Assembly: GCF_009755355.1 (NCBI RefSeq)
Contig: NZ_WQLB01000030.1
Coordinates: 1-58,312, forward strand
DNA: 58,312 bases
From: Deinococcus arboris
GTDB taxonomy: Bacteria; Deinococcota; Deinococci; Deinococcales; Deinococcaceae
Direction of reading: 5' to 3'
The notes under the pieces are model-generated. The model ran no database searches and was not told where the DNA came from. It worked only from the letters and a program-made list of their open reading frames with translations. This document shows, piece by piece, positions 7,868 to 19,000 of the stretch; position 1 is the first letter of the stretch; every line of letters starts with the position of its first letter. The position numbers were made by a program, and so were the translations under genes.

Positions 7868-8958
7868 AGACCTTTGAACGCTACGTGCTGGGCGAGATTC
7901 TGCCGTTTCTGGCGGGGGGGGTGGCGGCGGTGATTACGCTGCTGCTGCTGGTCGGGTTGGAAAAAATCATTGCGCCGCTGCTGGCCAAGGGGGCCGACCC
8001 CCTGCTGGTGGCCCGCGTGCTGGCCCTTAGTGTGCCGGAGGCCACCGCGACCGCCCTGCCTATCGCCCTAATGTTCGCGGTGCTGCTGGGGCTGTCGCGC
8101 CTGGCGGCTGACAGCGAGATTAAAAGTGCGGTGGCGGCGGGCATTCCGGCGGCCCGGCTGTTCCGGCCCGTGCTGCTGCTGGGCGGCGTGGTGGCGCTGC
8201 TGGCCTTTGGGCTGGGCGAAGGCTTCGTGCCGCGCGCCCGCACCGAGGCGCGGGCCGTGCAGCGTCAGATTGTCCTGGACAACCCACGTGTGCTGGGCCT
8301 GGGCGAGCAGAACGTGGTGCTGCGCGACACCCTGGGCCGCGCCATCAGCGTGGGTGAGGTGCGCCCCGGCGGCGAACTGCGCGACCTGCGGATTGTGACC
8401 ATGCAGGACAGCCTCCCCCCCCGCGAGGTGATTACGGCCCAGTCTGGGCGCCTGGAACCCGGCAGCAACGTCCTTGAATTGCGTGACGGCCAGCGCGTCA
8501 CCTATCAGGACGCCCGCCCGGTGACGGTGCTGAGTTTCGAGCGCGGCCAGTTGCCCCTGCAAGACACCGGCACCGATCTGAGCGGCGAGGGCGGCAACGT
8601 GGCCCAGCCCCTCTATGACCCGCTGCCAGACCTGTGGCGCCGCACCCAGACCTACCGCCAGCAGCACATCAGTGCGCCGGCCGATTTCACGGCGCTGCAC
8701 CAGAAGTTTGCTGGCCCGCTGGCCGCCCTGGCCCTGGCTTTTTTTGCAGTCAGCCTGGCTGTCTACGCCTTTCGCAGTGGCCGCGACCTAGGGCTGGTGT
8801 GGGCCCTGCTGCTGACCTTTGCGTACTACGCGACGTTCAGCGTCTTCCGCGTGATGGGCGAGAACGGCGCCCTGCCTGGCGCCCTGGCCGCCTACGGTCC
8901 CAATCTGATTGCGCTGGCGGCGGGCGCGGCGCTGCTGTGGCTCACGGCGCGGCGCTGA
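7864..8958 (+). CDS. LptF/LptG family (YjgP/YjgQ) permease, second of pair
   Basis: 364 aa (VKTFERYVLGEILPFLAGG...). It has N-terminal membrane helices and the coupling-helix signature LSRLAADSEIKSAVAAGI, the counterpart of RMQRDSELKAISAGG in the preceding gene. A periplasmic jellyroll region follows, with a C-terminal three-helix block (ALALAFFAVSLAVYAF, GLVWALLLTFAYYATF, ALAAGAALLWL). The GTG start overlaps the upstream stop (GTGA, 7864-7867). Adjacent LptF-LptG pairs form a heterodimer in known systems, so these two probably work together. No lptB or lptC is in the window. Confidence 0.85.
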   Translation: MKTFERYVLGEILPFLAGGVAAVITLLLLVGLEKIIAPLLAKGADPLLVARVLALSVPEATATALPIALMFAVLLGLSRLAADSEIKSAVAAGIPAARLFRPVLLLGGVVALLAFGLGEGFVPRARTEARAVQRQIVLDNPRVLGLGEQNVVLRDTLGRAISVGEVRPGGELRDLRIVTMQDSLPPREVITAQSGRLEPGSNVLELRDGQRVTYQDARPVTVLSFERGQLPLQDTGTDLSGEGGNVAQPLYDPLPDLWRRTQTYRQQHISAPADFTALHQKFAGPLAALALAFFAVSLAVYAFRSGRDLGLVWALLLTFAYYATFSVFRVMGENGALPGALAAYGPNLIALAAGAALLWLTARR

Positions 8959-9019
8959 AAGGGCCATTTACGACTGGTGTCTGAAGCGGCCCTGTGTTCT
9001 GTTCAGGTAGCGGCCTGAA

Positions 9020-9805
9020 TTAGAACAGCACCGGGCCGCTGGCTTTCAGCGCGTAATGGACCCGGCGCAGAGCGACGGCCTGGGCGCGTGACAGCGCTTC
9101 GCTGCGAGCCAACCGGTCCAGGGCACGGGCGTGCAGCGCCATTCGGTGCGGCGCATCGGTGTCCAGCGTCGGCATATAGGCAAAGGTCACGGCTGGCCCC
9201 AGACTGTCGACCAGGGCGTCCAGCCGTTCCAGTGAAGGCGATTGCCGCCGACCCCGGTGAATCAGCCTCTCGTCATAGCGGCGCACATGAAACTTGTGGT
9301 CACTCTGAACGTGGTAGGCCGCGTAGCCCAGCAGGCGCGCGTGCGTCAGGGCCAGATAGATGGCTGCTCGCTCGGCCAGCCCTTCGTGACCCTGGGCGCC
9401 CCGCAGGACGGCGCCGTAAGGGCGGTTATTCAGCAGGTAGCCCAGGCTAAGCGAGCCGTCTCCCTTGTCTGCGCTGCCATCGGTGCGGAGACACACAGCA
9501 GAGGTGGTGAGAGGGTGGTCCTGCTTTAAGGTTCGCAGGGTCTGCGCGTCTGGGGGCTGGCCGTCCACCAGCCGGGTCAGGGCGCCTGCTAGTACAGCGG
9601 CCTGTCGTGCCTGCACCTCTCCACTTGGATCAGGAGTCAGCTGCTGAACCTCCATGGCTGCGGCGTGCCGCTCGGCCACGGCAGCGGCGGTCACGCCAGC
9701 CACCGGGAGCAGGCCGTAGGAAACGCCGTCCAGCACATAGCCCAGACCTTCGGGCGCGGTCACGGCCCAGAATGTGGCCTGCTGGTGGCGGGGAATGATT
9801 ACCAT
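9020..9805 (-). CDS. Ribonuclease H-like domain protein
   Basis: 261 aa. Residues about 1-100 are an unrecognised N-terminal region. From about 101 the RNase HI pattern appears: VCLRTDGSADKGDGSLSLGYLL (first Asp, glycine-rich hairpin), GLAERAAIYLALTHARLLG (Glu helix), YHVQSDHKFHVRR (second Asp) and a late DTDAPHRMALHAR segment that could supply the last acidic residue. The active-site set D-E-D-D is therefore plausible. It overlaps the upstream zinc-ribbon SDR gene by 7 nt, so the two are probably translated together; the functional link is unclear. It could be an RNA/DNA-hybrid nuclease or a non-catalytic nucleic-acid binder. The 61-bp gap to the preceding convergent gene holds only a weak hairpin. 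Confidence 0.65.
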   Translation of the reverse strand: MVIIPRHQQATFWAVTAPEGLGYVLDGVSYGLLPVAGVTAAAVAERHAAAMEVQQLTPDPSGEVQARQAAVLAGALTRLVDGQPPDAQTLRTLKQDHPLTTSAVCLRTDGSADKGDGSLSLGYLLNNRPYGAVLRGAQGHEGLAERAAIYLALTHARLLGYAAYHVQSDHKFHVRRYDERLIHRGRRQSPSLERLDALVDSLGPAVTFAYMPTLDTDAPHRMALHARALDRLARSEALSRAQAVALRRVHYALKASGPVLF

Positions 9806-11055
9806 GGCTGAACCCGGTAGTCCTTGAGAAAGACCCCTGCCAAGGGCCGGCCCGGCTCATTCAGCCCGGTAAAGATGGGGTCGCACAGCCGGGCCGCCGC
9901 GTCGTCTAGGTCCAGTGGCAGGCGAAAGCCCTGCGCGGCCATGCGTTCCTGCTGGGGGTGCGGCTCCTGCTGCGACACCCAGCCGGGGTCCACGCTGGTC
10001 ATGTAAATGCTTTCTCGGGCCAGGCGCGGGCCGCTGGTGCGCGTCAGCATGTTCAGGGCGGCCTTGGCCATGTTCGTGTGCGGGTGGCGGTCGTTCTTGG
10101 CAGCGCGCGCAAACTGCCCTTCCACGGCGCTCACATTCACGATGAAGCGCCGCTGAAACGGCGAGCGCCGCAGCAGGGGCAGCAGGCCGCTGCACAGCAA
10201 ATAGGGCGCCGTGGTGTTCACCAGCTGCACTTCCAGCAGTTCGCGCGCCTCCACGTCGTCCAGTCGGGCGGTCCAGCTGTTGTGGGGGCGCCGGTCCAGC
10301 GCGTGCCCGTGCCGGTCCAGTTGCTCTAGTGGGAAGAAAGGTGACGGCTCCTCCCCGTTCAGCAGGGCAGCGGGGGCGGACTGCGCCACCTTCAGGTCCA
10401 GCGCCGTGCCGGGCAGAGCCTGCCGCTCGCCACCCAGGAGCGGAGCGTAGTAGGTGGGGGGCCGCGCGATGGTCTGCGCGGCGTTGTTGATCAGAATGTC
10501 CAGGTGGGGCAGGGTGCGGCCCAGTTCGTCGGTGAATGCCTGCACGGCGCGAATGTCGCGGAGGTCCAGGCCGTAGAGGGTCAGGCGGCTGCGCCACTCG
10601 TGGGCGTCGGGTTCGCTGGCGTAGCGCTGCGCGGCGTCCATAGGAAATCGGGTGGTCACAGTCACCTGCGCGCCACTCCGCAGCAGTCGCAGGGCCGTGG
10701 CATACCCTATGTTCACCCGGCCTCCGGTGAGCAGGGCCACGCGGCCCGTCAGATCGGCGCGGGCGCGGCGCTTGTGGCGGTTGAGCTGACCACAGGCCGC
10801 GCAGCAGGCGGGATTGCCCGCATCAGCCAGACCGAAGGGTTGCCGGCACATGTAGCAGCGCCGCTGCGTCTGAGGGTCTGGGGCCGGACGCTGCGCAGTC
10901 TGCGCCTGCCGGGCATGCTTGCGCCCCAGGCGGTTGACGCCAGCCACCAGCGTGCGGAATTCAGGCTGGTCATCGGCCAGGGCCGGGTTGCGTAATACCG
11001 CCTTCAGCACGCGCTGCGCGGCTTGCCAATCCAGGGGAGTCAGGTCGGGGTCCAT
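9799..11055 (-). CDS. Atypical short-chain dehydrogenase with N-terminal zinc ribbon
   Basis: 418 aa. Residues about 65-100 hold a CxxC...CxxC zinc ribbon (CYMCRQPF and CAACGQLN) followed by basic KRRARADL. The Rossmann domain starts with VALLTGGRVNIGYATALRLL, in which TGGRxxIG replaces the usual TGxxxGIG. NNAAQT and VNVSAVEG (catalytic Ser) are present, but the YxxxK motif reads TNMAK, with Thr where Tyr should be. I recall this HTNMAKAALNM form as typical of a distinct SDR subgroup. The ATG at 11055 is preferred; a TTG three codons earlier is possible and no clear ribosome site decides. Reaction and substrate are unknown. Confidence 0.75.
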   Translation of the reverse strand: MDPDLTPLDWQAAQRVLKAVLRNPALADDQPEFRTLVAGVNRLGRKHARQAQTAQRPAPDPQTQRRCYMCRQPFGLADAGNPACCAACGQLNRHKRRARADLTGRVALLTGGRVNIGYATALRLLRSGAQVTVTTRFPMDAAQRYASEPDAHEWRSRLTLYGLDLRDIRAVQAFTDELGRTLPHLDILINNAAQTIARPPTYYAPLLGGERQALPGTALDLKVAQSAPAALLNGEEPSPFFPLEQLDRHGHALDRRPHNSWTARLDDVEARELLEVQLVNTTAPYLLCSGLLPLLRRSPFQRRFIVNVSAVEGQFARAAKNDRHPHTNMAKAALNMLTRTSGPRLARESIYMTSVDPGWVSQQEPHPQQERMAAQGFRLPLDLDDAAARLCDPIFTGLNEPGRPLAGVFLKDYRVQPW

Positions 11056-11062
11056 AGAGAAC

Positions 11063-11106
11063 AAAAGGTGGAGGGAGCGTCGTCGGTGAAGTGACGGACC
11101 CCCTCC
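11063..11106 (-). terminator. Hairpin and T run after tRNA-like gene 1
   Basis: On the minus strand GGAGGG (11106-11101) pairs with CCCTCC (11075-11070), enclosing a smaller CGTC/GACG hairpin, and ends ACCTTTTG. The same two-stem plan ending ACCTTTT follows tRNA-like gene 2. Confidence 0.45.
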
Positions 11107-11179
11107 GGTATCCGGGACGGACTCGAACCGCCGGCCTCCCGATCTGAAGTCGGGCGCTCTTCCGCTGAGCTACCGAACA
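11106..11179 (-). tRNA. tRNA-like gene 1, anticodon UCA
   Basis: The 74-nt minus-strand sequence folds as a cloverleaf. The D arm is GCTC/GAGC with an AGCGGAA loop. The anticodon arm is CCCGA-CTTCAGA-TCGGG, giving anticodon UCA. The variable loop is AGGCC. The T arm is GGCGG-TTCGAGT-CCGTC. The acceptor pairs TGTTCGG with CCGGATA including two G-U pairs. Alternatively it can be read as a 6-bp acceptor, discriminator A and an encoded CCG. UCA reads UGA codons, but the overall fold is a normal class I tRNA, not the long-variable-arm tRNA-Sec. No proper CCA is encoded. It may be a UGA-reading tRNA, a special-purpose tRNA or a decayed gene. Confidence 0.55.
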
Positions 11180-11224
11180 GCCCCAGTGTAATAGGCCCCA
11201 ATGTCTTTTGCCGCGCATATGCCC

Positions 11225-11267
11225 AAAAGGTAGGGGCCGCGTCACCTTGGCAAGGTGGGCGGTCCCC
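11225..11267 (-). terminator. Two-stem hairpin and T run after tRNA-like gene 2
   Basis: Minus strand: GGGG-A-CCGC (11267-11259) pairs with GCGGCCCC (11240-11233), enclosing a CACCTT/AAGGTG hairpin, and is followed by TACCTTTT. Probably a terminator or a 3'-processing structure. Confidence 0.45.
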
Positions 11268-11340
11268 GGTGTCTGGGGCGGAACCGAACCGCCGACCCTC
11301 CACTTGCAAAGCGGATGCTCTTCCACTGAGCTACCAGACT
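11267..11340 (-). tRNA. tRNA-like gene 2, anticodon UGC
   Basis: 74 nt, arranged like tRNA-like gene 1. The D arm is GCTC/GAGC with an AGTGGAA loop. The anticodon arm is TCCGC-TTTGCAA-GTGGA (anticodon UGC, nominally Ala). The T arm is GGCGG/CCGCC but with loop TTCGGTT, lacking the near-universal A58. The acceptor pairs GTCTGG/CCAGAC for 6 bp; the outer pair would be A-A, and the G3-U70 pair that marks tRNA-Ala is absent. The 3' end reads A-CCG rather than A-CCA. It starts about 9 nt after the pta stop codon on the same strand. Probably not the housekeeping tRNA-Ala. Confidence 0.5.
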
Positions 11341-11348
11341 CCCTCAGT

Positions 11349-13450
<2,102 letters not shown>

Positions 13451-13454
<4 letters not shown>

Positions 13455-14641
13455 ACCTGACCTCCGGCCAGCAGAGCCTGCGTCTGCCGCGCGATACTCA
13501 GTTCCTCGTTGGTGCCCACCACCAGGGCAGGCAGCGCGCCGGCCGGGCTGATGAGGCCGTTCTGGCCGCGCACTGCTGCGCCGTTGGCCACCTCATCTAC
13601 CCCTGCGCCCAGCACGGCCAGCCGCTGCAGGGTGGCCGCGCGCACCAGCGCACTGTTTTCACCTATCCCCCCAGTGAACACCAGCGCGTCCACCCGGCCC
13701 AGCGCAGCCGCCAGGGCGGCGATTTGCCCTGCCAGCCGGTACACGAACGCGTCTACAGCCAGCTGCGCGCCTGCATGGCCGCGCCCGGCGGCTTCTTCCA
13801 ATTCCCGCATGTCGTTGCTGAGGCCAGAGAGCCCCAGGAGGCCACTGTCCCGGTTGAGGGCCGCCGTCACTTCCGACAGGCTCAGCCCCGCCTGACGCGC
13901 GATGTAATCGTGCAGGCCGGGGTCCACGTCGCCGCTGCGGGTGCCCATGACCAGGCCTTCCAGGGGCGTCAGGCCCATGCTGGTGTCGATGCTGCGCCCG
14001 CCCTGCACTGCGCAGAGGCTGCACCCGTTCCCCAGGTGGGCCGTGACCAGGTTCAGCTCGGTCAGGGGGCGGCCCAGCCGCTCGGCTGCCTGGGCCGCCA
14101 CAAAGGCGTGGCTGGTGCCGTGAAAGCCGTAGCGCCGCACGCCGTGCTGGCGGTACCAGCCCTCCGGGACGGCGTAGCGGTAAGCGACCTCGGGCATGGT
14201 CTGGTGAAAGGCCGTGTCGAACACCGCCACATGGGCCGCGCCGGGAAAGGCCGCCTGCGCCGCCTCGATGCCCGCAATGTTGGCCGGATTGTGCAGAGGC
14301 GCCAGCGGCACGCAGGCCCGCACACCGTCCAGCACCTCGGGGGTCACCAGGGCAGGCGCGCTGAAGCGGTCGCCGCCGTGAACCACGCGGTGCCCCACGG
14401 CCGTCACCTCTTCCCGCAGCCCCAGTGCGTCCAGTGCCGCAGCGATCTGGGCAAAGGCGTCGGCGTAACTGCCGCTGTCCAGTGAGAGGGTCTGGCGTTC
14501 TCCGTCCATGTCGAGCCGCAGCGACGCCCCGGCCGACCCGAGCCGCTCGGCCAGCCCGGAGAGCCGCGTCTGTTCATCCTCTTGGCTGAGGAGCGCAAAT
14601 TTAAGGCTGCTTGACCCGCAGTTGAGCACCAGCGTCCACAT
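13451..14641 (-). CDS. ackA: Acetate kinase
   Basis: 396 aa, forming acetyl phosphate from acetate and ATP, or the reverse. It has the ASKHA-fold signatures LVLNCGSSSLKFALL at the N-terminus, HRVVHGGDRF, HNPANIAGIEAA, VFDTAFHQTMPEVAYRYAVP, RRYGFHGTSHAFVA, HLGNGCS, MGLTPLEGLVMGTRSGDVDPG and VFTGGIGENSALVR. Start ATG 14641: a CAGAAT box (14654-14649) stands 7 nt upstream, giving a leaderless transcript; a start at 14650 would lie on that box. First gene of the ackA-pta operon. Confidence 0.95.
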
Positions 14642-14734
14642 ACGCCGCATTCTGACAGTGCGCGCCTGAACAGCCGGATTCTCAAGAAAAGACGAAGGCG
14701 GGGACCAGGGCGCCACCAACCGTGGAAAAAGTGC

Positions 14735-15034
14735 CTACGCGCCGGTGTCTGCTTCGCCCCGCAGGTGGGCCACGATGCCTTCCAGATCGGCAGGCATCAG
14801 GTTCTCCATGAGCCAGTCCGTGGTGACCATCTCGCCCTGAGCGCGGGTGTTCAGCAGTTCGGTCAGCACATTGAGCAGCGCGTCCATCACGGCGTCGTCG
14901 GTCTCGGCGTCCTGGCCAGCGCCCGCCAGCTGCCGCTCTTCGGCCAGCGAGAGCGGCACAGAGGAGAAGGTCAGGCCATTAATGTCAAAGGGCGGGCGCT
15001 GGACAGCCTGGCGGCCAAATTGAATGGTGGTCAT
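14735..15034 (-). CDS. Small uncharacterised protein, third gene of the DUF4157 cassette
   Basis: 99 aa, acidic, cytoplasmic, not firmly recognised. A short beta-like N-terminus (TTIQFGRQAVQRPPFDINGLTF) is followed by helices (PLSLAEERQL, DAVMDALLNVLTELLNTRAQG, MVTTDWLMENLMPADLEGIVAHLRG). The layout recalls small phage tail-assembly chaperones, which would fit an injection-system context, but the resemblance is only in length and secondary-structure pattern. It overlaps the 346-aa gene by 4 nt (ATGA) and is the last gene of the cassette. Confidence 0.65.
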   Translation of the reverse strand: MTTIQFGRQAVQRPPFDINGLTFSSVPLSLAEERQLAGAGQDAETDDAVMDALLNVLTELLNTRAQGEMVTTDWLMENLMPADLEGIVAHLRGEADTGA

Positions 15035-16071
15035 GGGTGCTCCTTGGCCAGCTCTGGCATCCCTCTGGGTGCAGATTGCCGGGTATAGCCCTTCTGGGGT
15101 GTCTTGACGCTGTGGTCAAACCAGGGTGCGGTCTGTGGGTTGAAGTCGAAGTTGAACCACTCGGTCAGTTCGGTAACCTGCTCGTAAAACTCGCGGAACA
15201 TGCGGTCAAAGATGGGCGCGGCGTCGGTGCCGCTGGAGACCAGGATGGACAGGCTGGTTTCGTTGCCGCCGTCGTTGACCGGATTGCCCGTCATCAGCAC
15301 GAAGTTCCGCAGGCGAGGAAACCAGCGCTGCAAGCCGAGATGCATCTTGTAGAGCATGAGACGGCGCTCGCCGCTTTCTTGCATGTAACTCTGATAGTCG
15401 CCACTCGTGTAGGCGATGCGGCCGTAATACAGCCACTGCTCAGCCATCACTGAGCACACGGCAGAACCCGTTTCAAACCAGTGCTCACTGTATGTACTTT
15501 TGAAGACTCTCGTCCCTTCTGGTGCCAATGGACTATCAAACCAACGCCAGAGGCACAAGGCGACACTTGGTTCCCTGCGACTTTCCACAAAAAAGTCATT
15601 TGACCTGTCAAGAGCGATCTGATTACTCTCTTGTGAGAAGAGTTTCGCACTGTTAAAAGCAAGGCGAATGCATTCAATCTGGTTGTATTGCTCGTGAAAG
15701 AGGATAGAGACATCGCCGTAATAGGCCTGCGCTGCCTCATCAATGTCCCAGCGGAAGAGTGTGTGCTGCGCGCAGAGGACGGACCAGCCTTCGTACTTTG
15801 CCAGTTCGCTGGCCCGCTGGGCCTCGGTCATGGGCTGACGAAAGCGCAGCTGGAGCCAGTCGCCGTCAGGGTCGTCCAGCCATTCGCCCACCACGCCGTC
15901 ATATCGGAACCGAATCCAGTTGTCCTGCTGCGCCAGAGACTCTGCGCTCCACTGCGGATCGTTTAGAAACGCCAGAACAGCGGTGCGGGGAGAGGCGTAC
16001 GCCACCCGTGGCGTCTCGCGGGCGCGCGTCGGCCGTGTCAGGAGGAGTTTGACCGCTCGCAGGAAACTCAT
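15031..16071 (-). CDS. Uncharacterised 346-aa protein, second gene of the DUF4157 cassette
   Basis: Not recognised. The protein is rich in aromatic residues (many W, F, Y), with no signal peptide or membrane segment. Two halves are visible: about 1-165, with SVLCAQHTLFRWDIDEAAQAYYGD, and about 180-330, with WRWFDSPLAPEG, GSAVCSVMAEQWLYYGRIAYTSGDYQ and EFYEQVTELTEWFNFDF. Its middle (about 15440-15740) is clearly AT-richer than the surroundings, with less biased codons, a sign of recent acquisition or rapid change. It overlaps both neighbours by 4 nt (ATGA at 16068-16071 and 15031-15034), so the three proteins are made together. Position directly after a large modular protein suggests an adaptor, chaperone or immunity role, but this is inference. 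Confidence 0.75.
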   Translation of the reverse strand: MSFLRAVKLLLTRPTRARETPRVAYASPRTAVLAFLNDPQWSAESLAQQDNWIRFRYDGVVGEWLDDPDGDWLQLRFRQPMTEAQRASELAKYEGWSVLCAQHTLFRWDIDEAAQAYYGDVSILFHEQYNQIECIRLAFNSAKLFSQESNQIALDRSNDFFVESRREPSVALCLWRWFDSPLAPEGTRVFKSTYSEHWFETGSAVCSVMAEQWLYYGRIAYTSGDYQSYMQESGERRLMLYKMHLGLQRWFPRLRNFVLMTGNPVNDGGNETSLSILVSSGTDAAPIFDRMFREFYEQVTELTEWFNFDFNPQTAPWFDHSVKTPQKGYTRQSAPRGMPELAKEHP

Positions 16072-19000
16072 GGCGCCTGAACCTGAGCGGGTGGCTCGGT
16101 TTCTGGGGTTTCGTAACCCAGCTCTTTGGTTTCTGTAATTGAGGTTGTTCCTGTGTAAGTGGCATTTGTTTTGACGAGGCGGTCAAACGGCGTGCCCACC
16201 ATCAGGCGGCCCCCCTGCGCCTCGGGCGTCAGCCCCGTCATCCCGGTCACGACATTCTTCAGGAAATCCTGCTGGACCTTCTCGCTTCCGGCGTTCAGAT
16301 GCTGCCGGCCAGGGAAGAGGCTCAGCTCGTCTTTCTTGTAAGAGTCAGTTGTTCCTGCTGTGAACGTTTTAAACACCTCTTCACTCAGCCAGCCGCCGGC
16401 GAGTGCCCCGGCCCCGGCACTGCCTCCGGCCAGACGCAGCTCGTTCGACTTGCCCCGGGCCTGTTCCCACATCTGCTGGGCCCCAGTGCGGTACATCTGA
16501 GGCAGCTGTCCCAGCAGGCCCTTGCTGGGATCAATGCCAGTCACGGCCATCCGAGACTGGGCGCGGTAAGCCTGGGTCGCCTGGGCCAGGAAAGGCGCAC
16601 GCACAGACTGGGTGGCCTGACGGTACACGTCGTCCGGCGTAATCAGCGCCCGCGCCTGCCGTTTGGCCGCGTTGTTGGACAGGGTTCGGCCTGCCGCCTG
16701 GGCCTCTAGGCGGAGGGCCTGCGCTCTGGCGCCAACCAGGATGCCTCTGGCGCGGCCCAATTCGGTCTTCCAGCCGGCAGCCAGCGCTGGATGACTGGCG
16801 ACCAGGTTTTCCATTTCACGGCCTGTTCGCAAGACGCCCCCCGAGCCAGCCGAGCCGTACCACTGGTTACGAACCTCCGCGCCAATAACTTTCGCCTCGG
16901 CCGAAGCGTAGTTGCGCATGGCCGCGAGGTTGCGCTCGGCGGCGGCGAAGACTTGGCCTGAGAAAGAGCGGGTTGGATTGACAGGGAGGCCCAAGCTGCT
17001 CAGGTTTGCCCTCATCTGGGTTTCGACCCCTCTGATAGAGGTGGTGCCTTGCCGCCAGCCACGGGTTGCGGTGTCACGCACCTTGTATCCGGCCAATTTC
17101 ACCTTGTCACGGACCTGCCCCAGCCCACGGCCGGGTGCCCGCAGTGCATTGGCCAGGCCTGGCCGGCCGGCCAACTGGCTTTTTACCCAGTCGCTCGCAC
17201 GTTTAACGCCGCCCCCACCCAGAGCGGTGGCGCCCCGCCCGGCTTTGGCCAGTCCCCGCACCCCAGCGCTGAACACCGTGTCCAGGCCGCGAAACGCGCC
17301 GCCCACCATCCGGCCCGGCAAGCTGCTCCCCACGGCCGTCAGGGCTGGGCTGACGGCGCCTTTCAGGGTGGTCCAGCGCCCGGCGACCCCTGTGGCCGCG
17401 TTCTGAGCGGCGCGGCCCACATGGCCTGCCCCGGTGCGGGCGTAGCCCGCCAAGGCACGCGCGCCGCTGGCGAAGGTCGGCGTGTAGCGGGTGGCCGCCC
17501 GACCCAGGCCGGTCAGCACTGGCCGCGCGGCGCCACGCACCACACCGCCGACCAGTTTGGCGGCTGGTCCCAGAACCACGCCCAGGGCGCCATCTGTAAT
17601 GAGGCTCTTGGCGCTGATGCCGTTGTCCCAGGCGACTGGGTTGCCGTTCTTGTCCTTACGACCTTCCAGCAGGTTGCCCACCACGGTGCTGGCCGCGCCG
17701 CCCAGAGCCCCCGAAGCAAAGAGGGCCGCCACCAGTGCTGGGCCCGCCAGGCCGCCTGTCGCAGCCGTCAGGGCAGCGGCGCCCGCAATCACGGCGCCCC
17801 CCACCACGATGGCCGTGCCGACCTTGAGCACCTGAATGCCCGCCGACTTCAGGAAGCTGACAGTCGCCTTGAACCGGGGACTGTTCTTGATGGTATTGAT
17901 TTTGCCTGCCACATTCTGCTGAAGGGCTTTAGCACCGTCTACAGACGCGTTCCAGCCCTCGGCCGCCTTCGTCTTGGCGGTGCTCCAGGCCTGCTTGAGC
18001 GTGCCCTTGGCCTTCTGCTTGGCCTTGGCTGTGGCCTTGAGGAGTTGCGTACCCGTTGCCCTGGCCCGCTCATACAGTTGGGTGGCTTTGGTCTTGGCCG
18101 TGTTCACCAGGGACGTGGTGGCGGTCTTCAGGGCACGTTTGGCCTGCTGCGCCTTCTGGCCCAGGGTGGTGACAGCGCTCTGTGCCGCGCGGCCCAGGGT
18201 GGTCACTGCGCTCCGCGTGGCCTGGCTGACCTGCGCCTGGACTTTGCGGGCCGTCTGGCCGGCGCGCTGGGTGAACTGCTGGGCCCCGTGTGCCAGCTGC
18301 CCGGCTTTGGCGCTGGTCTGGGCCACGGCCTGCCGCGCCCGCTGCTGCGCGGCCCTGAGGGCGCCGCCCGCATGTTCGCGCACGGTTTTCCCGGCCTTCT
18401 GAAGCTTCTGGCTGACTGTGTTGGTCAGGCGCTTGGCCTGCTGCTGGGCCTTGTGAACCGCCTGGCGCGCGGCCTTGATGGCGGGGGCCGCCGCTTTCTG
18501 CACGCTCTTGACCGTCTTCTGAATCCGCTGCTGCGCGGCGTTCTGCACGGTCTTGACTGCGCCGGCCAGTTTGGTTTTGGCCGAGCCCGCCAGCTTTTTC
18601 AGGTCGTCCAGGCCCCAGCGCTGAACGGCGGTGGCCTGCGGCGCTGTGGTGAGCGAGGGAGCCGGCCGCTTGACCGCGCGGGCCTTACGCGGCAGGGGAG
18701 CGGCGGCCAGTCTGGCGCCCATGGTGCGGGCTTCTGTCTCCAGCCCAGCGTCGGGGTCAATGCCTGGGCCCACCCGGCCCTGACGCTGCTGCACCGTATG
18801 CGTGACTTCGTGCGCCAGCAGCTCCAGTCCCGATTGGGTGTTCGGATTGAACTGCCCGCTTTGGAAGAAAATATCGCTGCCAGTTGTAAATGCCAGCGCT
18901 TTGACGCCAGTGGCCAGGGTGTGCGCCTCGGCATCATCGTGAATGCGGACCCCGCTCAGGTCGTAGTTGAGGCCCTGTTCCAGATGCCGCTGAACCGCTT

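Noticed and set aside
11106..11179. tRNA-Sec for the UCA-anticodon gene
   Set aside because: Lacks the long variable arm and the 8-bp acceptor stem of bacterial tRNA-Sec; no selA/selB-type genes in the window.
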